64,000 nt of DNA, taken from Brachybacterium alimentarium (GTDB taxonomy: Bacteria > Actinomycetota > Actinomycetes > Actinomycetales > Dermabacteraceae). This document shows, piece after piece, positions 52,112 to 61,575 of this stretch. Both the position numbers and the translations under genes were made by a program. Each line of letters starts with the position of its first letter. Position 1 is the stretch's first letter. The notes below the pieces were generated by a model, which was not told the DNA's origin, did no database searches, and saw only the letters and a program-made list of their open reading frames with translations. The stretch spans positions 1-64,000 of the forward strand of contig NZ_NRGS01000014.1 in NCBI RefSeq assembly GCF_002332425.1. The letters are read 5' to 3'.

Positions 52112-52521
52112 GAGGCGATCACCACTCCTAGCCAGAGCATGGCCATACTCGTGCCGACCGAGAGCAGCAGGTAGCTCACGGCGATCGCGAAGCCGGCGCG
52201 TCGCATCAGTTCGACCACGTCGAGCGCGGCGGTGGAGAGGGTGGACAGGCCGCCGCAGAAGCCGGCGGCGAGCACCAGGTAGCCGAGCTCTGCGGCACCC
52301 GCGGCGGAGGAGCCGAGCCGCGCGACGATCAGTCCCAGCAGGAAGCTCGCGAGCACGTTGACGAAGAAGGTGAGCCAGGGCTTCACGCGCACGTCGCCGT
52401 TGCGGTAGCGGCGCGCCGCCTCCCGCATGCCCAGATCGCGCAGCCACCAGCGCAGCGCGGAGCCCGCGCCGCCGCCGATGCCCACCAGCAGTGCGCCCAG
52501 CAGGACGGTGCCGGGGCTCAT
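52108..52521 (-). CDS. crcB: Fluoride channel FluC/CrcB, subunit 1
   Basis: 137 residues, four helices. 'GIGGGAGSALRWWLR' at the start, 'TFFVNVLASFLLG' (channel Asn) and the central break 'GFCGGLSTLSTAALD' (phenylalanine/Thr box partly altered) identify FluC. Exports fluoride as a dual-topology dimer or, as two genes are present, a heterodimer. ATG at 52521 overlaps the upstream crcB stop. Confidence 0.9.
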   Translation of the reverse strand: MSPGTVLLGALLVGIGGGAGSALRWWLRDLGMREAARRYRNGDVRVKPWLTFFVNVLASFLLGLIVARLGSSAAGAAELGYLVLAAGFCGGLSTLSTAALDVVELMRRAGFAIAVSYLLLSVGTSMAMLWLGVVIAS

Positions 52522-53126
52522 GAGTCCGCCTCCGCGTCCTGCAGGTTCGTGGCCTGGCCGCCGCGCGGATCGTGACGATCCCGCCGCCGAGCGACGAAGA
52601 CGAACCCGCGGCGCCCGCCGAGGATCCCGAACGCCACGGCCAGCAGGCACACCACCATGGTCATCATGGCGTAGGTGAACGCCTGCAGCGGGAAGTCCGC
52701 ACCGATCATCGCGGAGCCCTCGAGCACCACGGTGGAAAAGGTCGTGAAGCCTCCGCACAGGCCCGTGCCCACCAGGGGGAGCACCCAGGGCCGTGCGGGT
52801 CGCGCCTCGAGCACACCCGTCAGCACGCCGAGGCCCAGGCATCCCACGGCGTTGACCCAGAAGGTGGCCCAGGGCAGCTCGACCAGGGTGGGCGTGGTGA
52901 CGGTCGGGATCAGCACCGACAGCAGGAAGCGCAGCAGCGAGCCCACTGCGCCGCCGCCCGCGACCAGCAGCGCGATCTTCCAGCGCGGCAGGGTGGTCTG
53001 CACGGGCCCGGAGCCGAAGGTCTCGGTCGCGTCGACGTCCTCGAGATTCAGCGCCGCCATCTCGACCGTGCGCATCCGCGGATCATCGCGGCGCGGGGTC
53101 GGAGGCGTGGTGGGGCTCGAGGTCAC
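52518..53126 (-). CDS. crcB: Fluoride channel FluC/CrcB, subunit 2 with extensions
   Basis: 202 residues. Core motifs 'GGGAVGSLLRFLLS', 'FWVNAVGCLGLG' and 'GLCGGFTTFSTVVLEG' are intact, so this copy has the better preserved pore. It carries about 48 extra N-terminal residues and a 30-residue charged C-terminus. GTG at 53126 lies six bases after TACCCT, so it heads the three-gene operon as a leaderless message. No fluoride riboswitch is apparent upstream. Confidence 0.88.
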   Translation of the reverse strand: MTSSPTTPPTPRRDDPRMRTVEMAALNLEDVDATETFGSGPVQTTLPRWKIALLVAGGGAVGSLLRFLLSVLIPTVTTPTLVELPWATFWVNAVGCLGLGVLTGVLEARPARPWVLPLVGTGLCGGFTTFSTVVLEGSAMIGADFPLQAFTYAMMTMVVCLLAVAFGILGGRRGFVFVARRRDRHDPRGGQATNLQDAEADS

Positions 53127-53132
53127 CGGATC

Positions 53133-53138
53133 AGGGTA
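53133..53138 (-). promoter_or_regulatory. -10 element TACCCT, leaderless start of the crcB operon
   Basis: Minus-strand TACCCT, six bases before the GTG of the longer crcB gene. Confidence 0.45.
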
Positions 53139-53337
53139 CCGACGCGCGCCTCGTGGCGGTCACAGCTGGCACCGCAGGCGTGCGGCACGGCACCCTCGAG
53201 GCCCCCGCCGGAAGCAGCCGAACCCGCGCAGCCGGCACGATCTGCGCAACCAGCACGACCTGCACGCCCAGCACCATCTGCGCGACCAGCACGACCCTCG
53301 CACCGATGCGCCTGTCGCAGCCCGCGCGACGGGGCGT

Positions 53338-54891
<1,554 letters not shown>

Positions 54892-54922
54892 AAGGGGATC
54901 CTTTCACGCAGGGGCGCGGCCG

Positions 54923-55915
54923 TCAGTGCTCGAGCAGACGGTCCACACCGTCGAGCACCCGGTCGAGGTCGGGGAGGTAGGCGTGCTCCATGCGCGCCGG
55001 CGGGTACGGCAGGTGGTAGCCGCCCACCCGCAGCACGGGCGCCTCGAGGTGGTAGAAGCACTCCTCGGAGATCCGGGCGGCGATCTCGCCGCCGATCCCG
55101 CCGAGCACCGGGGCCTCATGCGTGATCAGCAGGCGCCCGGTGCGCTGCACCGAGGCGATGATCGTCGGATAGTCGATGGGGGCCAGCGACCGGGCGTCGA
55201 TGACCTCGAGGTCGATGCCCTCCTCGGCGGCGGCCTCCGCGCTCTCGAGCGCGAGGGGCATGCTCGGACCCCAGGCCAGCAGGGTCGCATCGGTCCCCGG
55301 ACGCACCACCTGAGCCTGCCAGGGGGAGATCTCGGGGCGGTGGTCGGGGTCCACGTCTCCCTTGACCCAGTACCGCTTCTTCGGCTCGAAGAGGATCACG
55401 GGATCCTCGCACTCGATCGCCTGACGGGTCATCCAGTAGGCGTCCTGCGCGTTCGAGGGGGCCAGGATCCGCAGGCCCGCGGTGTGCGCGAACAGCGCCT
55501 CCGGACTCTCGGAATGATGCTCGATCGCGCCGATCCCGCCGCCGTGCGGGATCCGGATCACGATGGGCATGTGCACGGCCCCCGCGGTGCGATTGTGCAT
55601 CTTGGCGACCTGGGTGGTGATCTGGTTGAACGCGGGGAACACGAACCCGTCGAACTGGATCTCGACCACGGGTCGGTAGCCGCGCACGGCGAGGCCCACG
55701 GACGTGCCGACGATCCCGGCCTCGGCCAGCGGGGTATCGACCACGCGCTGGCCGCCGAACGCGGCGTGCAGGCCGTCGGTGACGCGGAAGACGCCGCCGA
55801 GCACGCCGATGTCCTCACCCATCAGCAGCACCTTGTCGTCCGCGTGCATCGCATCGCGGAGCCCAGCGGTGATCGCCTTGGCGATCGGGAGGTTGGTGGT
55901 CGACGTCGCGCTCAT
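54923..55915 (-). CDS. bkdB: Branched-chain 2-oxoacid dehydrogenase E1 beta subunit
   Basis: 330 residues. 'MGEDIGVLGGVFRVTDGL', 'DTPLAEAGIVGTSVGLAVRG', 'VEIQFDGFVFPAFNQI' and 'RIPHGGGIGAIEHHSESPEA' are typical of the BKDH/PDH beta subunit, including the His that contacts lipoyl groups. ATG overlaps the E1 alpha stop by four bases, matching one-to-one subunit stoichiometry. Could also be annotated as PdhB. Confidence 0.93.
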   Translation of the reverse strand: MSATSTTNLPIAKAITAGLRDAMHADDKVLLMGEDIGVLGGVFRVTDGLHAAFGGQRVVDTPLAEAGIVGTSVGLAVRGYRPVVEIQFDGFVFPAFNQITTQVAKMHNRTAGAVHMPIVIRIPHGGGIGAIEHHSESPEALFAHTAGLRILAPSNAQDAYWMTRQAIECEDPVILFEPKKRYWVKGDVDPDHRPEISPWQAQVVRPGTDATLLAWGPSMPLALESAEAAAEEGIDLEVIDARSLAPIDYPTIIASVQRTGRLLITHEAPVLGGIGGEIAARISEECFYHLEAPVLRVGGYHLPYPPARMEHAYLPDLDRVLDGVDRLLEH

Positions 55916-57099
55916 GCGTCCTTCCCCGTCTGCTCGGCGTCCTCGTCATCGTCCTCGAACTGCGCGATGTACTCCAGGTACTGGTCGCGATCGGCCTCGA
56001 CGATCGGGTGGGGCTCGGCATAGGCATGGGTGAACATGCCCACCGGGTCCGGATCCTCCATGCCGTGGATGTGGTGGTGCAGCTGCATCGCGAGGTCGTG
56101 GGCCTCCTCGTCGCAGCGGGCGATGAACGCCTCGTCGATCTCCCCGAGCTGCTCGAGGTGGCGGCGCAGGCGCAGGATCGGATCCTTCTCGCCCCACTCC
56201 TCCTCCTCGGAGGACGGGCGGTAGCGGGAGGCGTCATCACTCGTGGTGTGGGCGGCCATGCGGTAGGTGACGGCCTCGATGAACCGCGGGCCCTCCCCCG
56301 CGCGGGCGGCGTCCAGGGCCGTGCGCACGGCGCCGAGCACGGCGAGCACGTCGTTGCCGTCGACCCGCACCGAGGGGATGCCCCAGCCGCGCGAGCGCTG
56401 CGCGAGAGGCACTCGCGACTGCACCGAGGTGGGCACGGAGATCGCCCACTGGTTGTTCTGGGTGAAGAAGACGACCGGGGCCTGGAAGGACGCGGCGAAG
56501 GTGAAGGACTCCGAGACCTCTCCCTCGCTCGAGGCGCCGTCGCCGAACAGCGCGAGCACGGCGGTGTCGGTCTCGGGGTCGCCGGTGCCGACGACGCCGT
56601 CGCGCTGCAGCCCCATGGCGTAGCCGACGGCGTGGGGCGCCTGGGAGCCGAGCACGATCATGTAGGGGTGGGTGCGCAGCGCGTTCGGGTCCCAGCCGCC
56701 GTGGCTTACCCCGCGGTACGACTCCAGCAGGCGCCACGGCTCGATGCCACGGGCCCAGGCGATCCCGTGCTCGCGATAGGTGGGCACGAGGTAGTCCTGC
56801 TCGCGGGAGGCATGGCCGGCGCCGATCTGCGCGGCCTCCTGCCCCAGCGCGCTCGCCCACAGGCCGAGCTGGCCCTGACGCTGCAGGTTCGTCGCCTCGA
56901 GGTCCGCCCCACGGATCATCACCATGTCGCGGTAGTAGCCGCGCAGGCGCTCCGGGGAGGCGAGGTCGTCCTCGCCGCCGGAGCCGGCCAATGCGGCGTC
57001 GAGGTCTGCGTGCGGGGTGCGGGTGCCATCGGCTGCGAGGAGCTGGACCATCGGCTCCTGGGCCGCGACATCGGGGATCGTGGATCGGAAAACACTCAC
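55912..57099 (-). CDS. bkdA: Branched-chain 2-oxoacid dehydrogenase E1 alpha subunit
   Basis: 395 residues. The ThDP motif 'GDGASSEGEVSESFTFAASFQAPVVFFTQNN' (GDG...NN) is intact and 'RYRPSSEEEEW' lies in the phosphorylation-loop region. 'YLVPTYREHGIAWARG' fits actinobacterial BkdA-type proteins, which feed branched-chain fatty acid synthesis from Val/Leu/Ile. GTG at 57099 lies six bases after TACGCT. Confidence 0.92.
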   Translation of the reverse strand: MSVFRSTIPDVAAQEPMVQLLAADGTRTPHADLDAALAGSGGEDDLASPERLRGYYRDMVMIRGADLEATNLQRQGQLGLWASALGQEAAQIGAGHASREQDYLVPTYREHGIAWARGIEPWRLLESYRGVSHGGWDPNALRTHPYMIVLGSQAPHAVGYAMGLQRDGVVGTGDPETDTAVLALFGDGASSEGEVSESFTFAASFQAPVVFFTQNNQWAISVPTSVQSRVPLAQRSRGWGIPSVRVDGNDVLAVLGAVRTALDAARAGEGPRFIEAVTYRMAAHTTSDDASRYRPSSEEEEWGEKDPILRLRRHLEQLGEIDEAFIARCDEEAHDLAMQLHHHIHGMEDPDPVGMFTHAYAEPHPIVEADRDQYLEYIAQFEDDDEDAEQTGKDA

Positions 57100-57105
57100 G
57101 GCGGG

Positions 57106-57126
57106 AGCGTAACCTACGGTGCCGTA
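57106..57126 (-). promoter_or_regulatory. bkd promoter: -10 TACGCT and palindrome TACGGTGCCGTA
   Basis: Minus-strand TACGCT at 57111-57106, six bases before the GTG start; a 12-base perfect palindrome, TACGG and CCGTA around TG (57115-57126), sits in the spacer between -10 and -35, where a bound repressor would block polymerase. Confidence 0.4.
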
Positions 57127-57145
57127 AGGAGGAAAGAGGCCCTGC

Positions 57146-58378
57146 TCAGCGGTGCGTCGTGCGCGTCGATCGGTCCGGGACGATCTCGAAGCGGCCGACG
57201 GGGACCTCGTCGGCAGGGCCGTGCGGCAGCGCGCTCAGGCCGCGCGGCGGGGTGAGGGATCCGAGCACGCGCGGGCCGCGCGCACCGGTGTGGGCGGGAC
57301 CGTCGGGGCCGGCCAGGGTGCCGGGCAGACCGTGGGCGCCGAGGTAGCCGAGCAGGGCGATCAGCAGAGCCTCCTTGCCGTCGGCCGGGATCCCCAGCTC
57401 ATCGGCGTCCAGCAGCAGCACCGGGCCCAGGTGGTGGGCGAGACGCTCGCGCAGGAGCGGATTGCGGATCCCGCCGCCGGAGGCCACCACCCGGCTCGCG
57501 CCGAGCTCGCGGATCGCCTGCGAGATGGTCACGGCGGTGAGCTCGGTGAGGGTCGCGAGCAGGTCGGGCAGGGCGAGCGCGTCCGCCGCGTCCCGCCCGA
57601 GCAGTCGGCGCACGTACTGGCCGTCGTAGTGCTCACGCCCGGTGGAGCGCGGCAGCGGCTGCGCGGAGAAGGGATCAGCGAGCAGGGCCTGCAGGGCGGG
57701 GCGGTCGACGGTGCCGGTGCGCGCGATCAGGGCGTCGTGGTCCGCAGCGCGGCCGGTCGCGGCGTGGACGGCGGCGTCCAGCAGAGCGTTCCCCGGCCCG
57801 ATGTCCCCGGCGATCACCTCTCCCGGCCCGTTCCCACCGCCCACCAGGCTCACGTTGGAGATCCCGCCGATGTTCAGCACGGCGGTGCGCTCCTCGGGGT
57901 CGCCGCCGAGCAGCAGCTGGTCCAGCAGCGGTGCCAGGGGCGCGCCCTGACCTCCGGCGGCGACGTCCGCGCTGCGCAGGTCGTGGATCACAGGGAGGCC
58001 GGTGGCCTCGACGAGGCGGGAGGGGTCCCCGATCTGCAGGGTGCTGAGCGTGCGACCGTCCTGGACGTCGTGGTACACGGTCTGCCCGTGCGTGGCGACC
58101 AGGTCGGCGTCCCCGTGCTCGGCGAGCACCGCGGTGGCAGCGGCGGCGAAGGCGTCCCCCACTGCGGCGTGCAGGCGGCTCCAGGTCGCGACGTCCGCGG
58201 GGGCGGGCGGCAGCACGGCGCGCAGCGACGCGCTGGTGGCGGCCGGCCAGGGCTGTTCCCCGAGGTGCAGCGGACGGGCGGTGAGGAGGGACGGATCGGC
58301 GGGGTCCCGCGTGAACTCGACCAGAGCCACGTCGATCGCGTCCAGGCTGGTCCCGGACATCATCCCGAGCACCCTCAT
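57146..58378 (-). CDS. anmK: Anhydro-N-acetylmuramic acid kinase
   Basis: 410 residues. Phosphorylates and opens anhydro-MurNAc to MurNAc-6-P, the substrate of MurQ. Starts 'MRVLGMMSGTSLDAIDVALVEF', with 'VATHGQTVYH', 'AVLNIGGISNVSLV', 'AGDIGPGNALLDA' and 'VVASGGGIRNPLL', all AnmK signatures. C-terminal ~40 residues are a Pro-rich extension. ATG overlaps nagZ by four bases. Confidence 0.94.
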   Translation of the reverse strand: MRVLGMMSGTSLDAIDVALVEFTRDPADPSLLTARPLHLGEQPWPAATSASLRAVLPPAPADVATWSRLHAAVGDAFAAAATAVLAEHGDADLVATHGQTVYHDVQDGRTLSTLQIGDPSRLVEATGLPVIHDLRSADVAAGGQGAPLAPLLDQLLLGGDPEERTAVLNIGGISNVSLVGGGNGPGEVIAGDIGPGNALLDAAVHAATGRAADHDALIARTGTVDRPALQALLADPFSAQPLPRSTGREHYDGQYVRRLLGRDAADALALPDLLATLTELTAVTISQAIRELGASRVVASGGGIRNPLLRERLAHHLGPVLLLDADELGIPADGKEALLIALLGYLGAHGLPGTLAGPDGPAHTGARGPRVLGSLTPPRGLSALPHGPADEVPVGRFEIVPDRSTRTTHR

Positions 58379-59913
58379 CGCCGGTCCCCGTGCAGCAGCA
58401 GGTCCACGGCGGCCCGCATCATCGTGCGGCCCGCGCCGTGGGCGAGGACCAGGCGACGATGGTCGGGGGCGGCGTCCGGCACGCCGACGTGCACCACGAT
58501 TGTGTCGGGCCGACGGGCGAGCAGCGCGGCCAGCCGCCGCCCTTCGTCGGGATCGCTGCGCGGCAGGCGGGTGAGGGCGAGGACCTGCGGCCGATCCGCC
58601 ACCGGGCCGGGAGAGCCGGGCTGGCCGGGCTGGCCGGGCCGGTCGGGCTGGCCGGGCTGGCCGGGATAGTCGGGCACGTCGGCCTGCACCCCCTGATCGC
58701 GCAGGGCCTGCACCAGCTGCTGGGAGCGCGCTCCGGAGGCGTGGTGCGCGGCGGCTCGCAGATCGAGCACCGCCACCGGGCTCAGGTCGAGGCGTGCTCC
58801 GCGCCCGCGGACGGCCCGCGAGGCGGCGTCGGCTCCCAGCTCCTCGGCGTGCCGCAGCGCATCCTGGAGATCGGGAGGAGGCACGAAGCTGCGACGGGTG
58901 CGCAGGCTGCGGCAGTGCGCGCGGGTGCCGGCGGCACGTTCACGCAGCGTCTCGCGGCGAAGACGACCGCTCTCCACCGCCGCCACCACCGCGTCGTGCG
59001 CCTCGCGGACCATCTGCTCGTCGTCGCGACGGATCGAGGTGCCCAGACACAGCAGGTCGGCGCCGGATTCGAGGGCACGCACCGCAGCCTCCCCGAAGCC
59101 GGGATCCGCAGCCACGGCGGCCATGTCGAGGGCATCGGTGATGAGCAGGCCACGGAAGGTGCCGCCGGCGGTGCGATCCAGCAGCGGGCGCGCCCACGGC
59201 GAGATCGAGGCCGGTCCGTCGCCGAAGGCGGGGACGAGCACGTGGGCGGTCATCACGGCGTCGAGCCAGGGCACGATCCGCCAGGGCGCGAGGTGCTCAC
59301 GCTCGAACTCGGCGCGGTCCAGCGCGATCAGCGGCAGCGCGGTGTGCGAATCGGTCGAGGTGGCTCCATGGCCCGGGAAATGCTTGGCACAGGTGCCGAG
59401 CCCCGCCTCCATGAGACCGGTGGCGAAGGCGCGCGCATGGGCGGCGACCCGATCGGGGTCGTCGCTGTAGGCACGGGTGCCGATCACGGGGTTCGCCGGG
59501 TCCGTGGAGACGTCCAGCACCGGGGCGAGATCGAGGTCCACGTCGCAGGCCGCGAGCACGTCCCCGAGCGCGTGGCCGGCGTGCCGGGTCAGCTCGATGT
59601 CGTCGGCCTCCCCCAGCGCCCAGGCGGTGGGCAGCGGGGAGCCGGTGGCCGCCTGGATGCGGGTGACGTCCCCGCCCTCCTCGTCGATGGCGACCACGCA
59701 GTCCTCGGAGCGGGCATGGACGGCTCGGGCGAGAGCCCGGGTGGTCTCGGGATCGGGCGTGTTGTGGCCGAAGAGGATCACGGAGGCCAGGCCCGCCTCG
59801 AGCACGTCGCCCATCCAGCCGGGGAGGTCGGTGCCGGTGAACGGCGCCATGAGCACCCCGAGGACGTCCGCGTCCCACGGGGTCGTGCCGGCATCCGCCG
59901 GAATGCTCGTCAT
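58375..59913 (-). CDS. nagZ: Beta-N-acetylglucosaminidase, GH3 family
   Basis: 512 residues. 'DLAPVLDVSTDPANPVIGTRAYS', the NagZ loop 'KHFPGHGATSTDSHTALP' (catalytic Asp-His dyad) and the nucleophile Asp in 'LLITDALDMAAV' identify a GH3 glucosaminidase that releases GlcNAc from muropeptides. No signal peptide, so cytosolic. It continues into a C-terminal domain of about 150 residues containing a Pro-Gly-Gln repeat (PGQPGQPDRPGQPGQPGSPG). It is coupled to anmK and preceded by the remnant of a sugar permease. Confidence 0.93.
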   Translation of the reverse strand: MTSIPADAGTTPWDADVLGVLMAPFTGTDLPGWMGDVLEAGLASVILFGHNTPDPETTRALARAVHARSEDCVVAIDEEGGDVTRIQAATGSPLPTAWALGEADDIELTRHAGHALGDVLAACDVDLDLAPVLDVSTDPANPVIGTRAYSDDPDRVAAHARAFATGLMEAGLGTCAKHFPGHGATSTDSHTALPLIALDRAEFEREHLAPWRIVPWLDAVMTAHVLVPAFGDGPASISPWARPLLDRTAGGTFRGLLITDALDMAAVAADPGFGEAAVRALESGADLLCLGTSIRRDDEQMVREAHDAVVAAVESGRLRRETLRERAAGTRAHCRSLRTRRSFVPPPDLQDALRHAEELGADAASRAVRGRGARLDLSPVAVLDLRAAAHHASGARSQQLVQALRDQGVQADVPDYPGQPGQPDRPGQPGQPGSPGPVADRPQVLALTRLPRSDPDEGRRLAALLARRPDTIVVHVGVPDAAPDHRRLVLAHGAGRTMMRAAVDLLLHGDRR

Positions 59914-60059
59914 CAGTCCTTCACCGCCCCTGCTGTCAGGCCCGAGGCGAGGGTGCGCCGGACCAGCACGAAGAAGATCACCATCGGGAGCGTGATCAGC
60001 GCCGAGGCTGCCCTCACCGGTCCCCGGTCCGCGATGTTCAGCGTGACGACGGTGCGCAG
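59913..60059 (-). pseudogene. Remnant of a MalG-type carbohydrate ABC permease (C-terminal ~46 residues)
   Basis: The last ~46 codons read 'TVVTLNIADRGPVRAASALI', 'TLPMVIFFVLVRRTLASGL' and TAGAVKD: the end of MalG-family permeases, which close with the same GLTAGAVK(G/D) sequence. Full-length proteins have about 280 residues; here the preceding sequence shows no family match and has no suitable start codon. The stop overlaps the nagZ ATG by one base, so the original operon coupling survives. The rest of the permease and any partner permease or binding protein have been deleted. Confidence 0.7.
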
Positions 60060-60071
60060 CCCGACCCCTCC

Positions 60072-60077
60072 AGTGTA
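60072..60077 (-). promoter_or_regulatory. -10-like TACACT at the deletion edge upstream of nagZ
   Basis: Minus-strand TACACT followed by GGAGGGG, just outside the permease remnant. It could now drive nagZ-anmK. No matching -35 is obvious. Confidence 0.25.
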
Positions 60078-60206
60078 CGTCCGTCCCCCGGACTCCCCAC
60101 CCGAGGTCGGCGTCGCACCACGACCAACGCCCATCGACGGGCGACCATCGTCTACAGCCCGGCCCATGTCGTTGACCAGGGGTTCTCGGAGGACGACGGT
60201 GGAGTC

Positions 60207-61415
60207 ATGCCCTCCTCATCACAGCCGTCCAGCTCTCGTCCCGAGACTCCGCCGCACCCGTGGACCGCTCCCGGAGCGGCCCCGCCGCCCCCTCGCCGGG
60301 ACCAGGAGGAGGCAGGCGCGCGACCTGCCGGCAGCGCCGCCCCAGACGCACCGCACGGCGCCGCGGATGCGCAGGGCGGGACGTCGCTCCCTCCCGCGGC
60401 GTCCCTGACTTCCCCGGCTTCCCCGACCTCCTCTGCTTCCGCGAGCGCGGCGCTCCGTCGCGTCTCCTGGCGCAGCGTCGTCATCTTCGGCGCGGTGGCC
60501 TACGGCCTGCTGGCGCTCTGCGCGGCACCGTTCTGGGTGCTCGAGGGCGGCATCGCCCATCCGCTGTACACGCTCGTGATCGGCGCGGGGATGTTCGCTC
60601 CGACGATCGCCTCGGTCGTGGTCGCGAAACTCGTGGACCGCACCTCGTGGCGCGATGCCGTGGGCCTGCGCTTCCGCGGGAAGTGGAAGCGGATCCTGCT
60701 GTGGGCTCCGCTCGCGGCGCTGATCATGTTCGCGATCAATCTCGCCACCGCCGTGATCATGGTGCTGCGCGGAGTGCCCGGCGATCTCACCGGCAGCACC
60801 TGGGCCGCCGAGGTCTCGCGCGCGATGGCCGAGAACGGCGCCGAGATGCCCACGGCGGCCGCGGTGGCCCTCATCCTGGCCGTCACCTTCCTCGGCATGC
60901 TGCTGACGGTGGTGCCCGCGCTCGGGGAGGAGATCGGCTGGCGCGGCTGGCTGTGGCGCGAGCTGAAGCCCCTGGGCGCCTTGCCCGCGATCGTGCTCGG
61001 TGGAGCGATCTGGTCGCTGTGGCATCTCCCGATCACGCTCATCGGCCACAACTACACCGGCGAGCCCCGCTGGGCGGCGGTCGCCATGTTCATCCCGGCG
61101 TGCATCGCCCTGAACTACCTCTTCGTCGCGATCACCGAGCGTGCGGGTGGCAACCCGATCCCGTCGGCCTTCGCCCATTCGGTGCTGAACTCGACCCTGG
61201 GCCTCACGCTCAGCGTGGTCGCCACGAGCGACACCGTCGCCTCGCTGAACTGGTTCGTCGACACCCCGCTGGGCCTCATCGGGATCGTGCTGACCGCCGC
61301 CGTCGCCGGCGCGATCACGCCGCGGCACGCCCGCCCCGACACCGGTCTTCCGGGCGCCGCTGCCGGGCACGGCGACGGCGAGCACGCACCGGCTGCTCCG
61401 ACGGCGGGCGGCTGA
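60207..61415 (+). CDS. CPBP (CAAX-type) intramembrane protease family protein
   Basis: 402 residues. A Pro/Ala/Ser-rich cytosolic N-terminus (to about 85), then about eight helices. The glutamate motif 'GEEIGWRGWLW' (EExxxR) and the 'SLWHLPI' histidine motif, with 'NPIPSAFAHSVLNS', are the Abi/CPBP (PF02517) catalytic elements. Roles in the family include bacteriocin immunity and protein maturation. ATG at 60207; GGAGG lies rather far upstream. Confidence 0.88.
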   Translation: MPSSSQPSSSRPETPPHPWTAPGAAPPPPRRDQEEAGARPAGSAAPDAPHGAADAQGGTSLPPAASLTSPASPTSSASASAALRRVSWRSVVIFGAVAYGLLALCAAPFWVLEGGIAHPLYTLVIGAGMFAPTIASVVVAKLVDRTSWRDAVGLRFRGKWKRILLWAPLAALIMFAINLATAVIMVLRGVPGDLTGSTWAAEVSRAMAENGAEMPTAAAVALILAVTFLGMLLTVVPALGEEIGWRGWLWRELKPLGALPAIVLGGAIWSLWHLPITLIGHNYTGEPRWAAVAMFIPACIALNYLFVAITERAGGNPIPSAFAHSVLNSTLGLTLSVVATSDTVASLNWFVDTPLGLIGIVLTAAVAGAITPRHARPDTGLPGAAAGHGDGEHAPAAPTAGG

Positions 61416-61447
61416 ACCGCTCAGCGCCCGGTCTCCGACCGGCACAG

Positions 61448-61483
61448 GCTCTCCGTCCGGTGCAGGCTCTCCGTCCGGTGCAG
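61448..61483. repeat. 18-bp tandem repeat, two copies
   Basis: GGCTCTCCGTCCGGTGCA occurs twice in a row, with a weaker copy just before, between the CPBP stop and the terminator hairpin. Confidence 0.55.
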
Positions 61484-61488
61484 GGCTC

Positions 61489-61517
61489 GGCCCGGCGGCA
61501 GCATCTGCCGCCGGGCC
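61489..61517. terminator. Convergent-gene hairpin
   Basis: Perfect 12-base arms (GGCCCGGCGGCA and complement) around GCATC, between the convergent CPBP and Gfo/Idh/MocA genes. Strong stem but no long T run. Confidence 0.6.
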
Positions 61518-61575
61518 TCCCTCTGCATCGGGCCGCGCCGCCGGATCATCGCGCCGACCGGTGCGGCGCCGCGCG

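Noticed and set aside
53127-53337. Fluoride riboswitch upstream of the crcB genes
   Set aside because: The message appears leaderless, and no fluoride-aptamer core is visible; the region holds only degenerate CAGCACGACC repeats.
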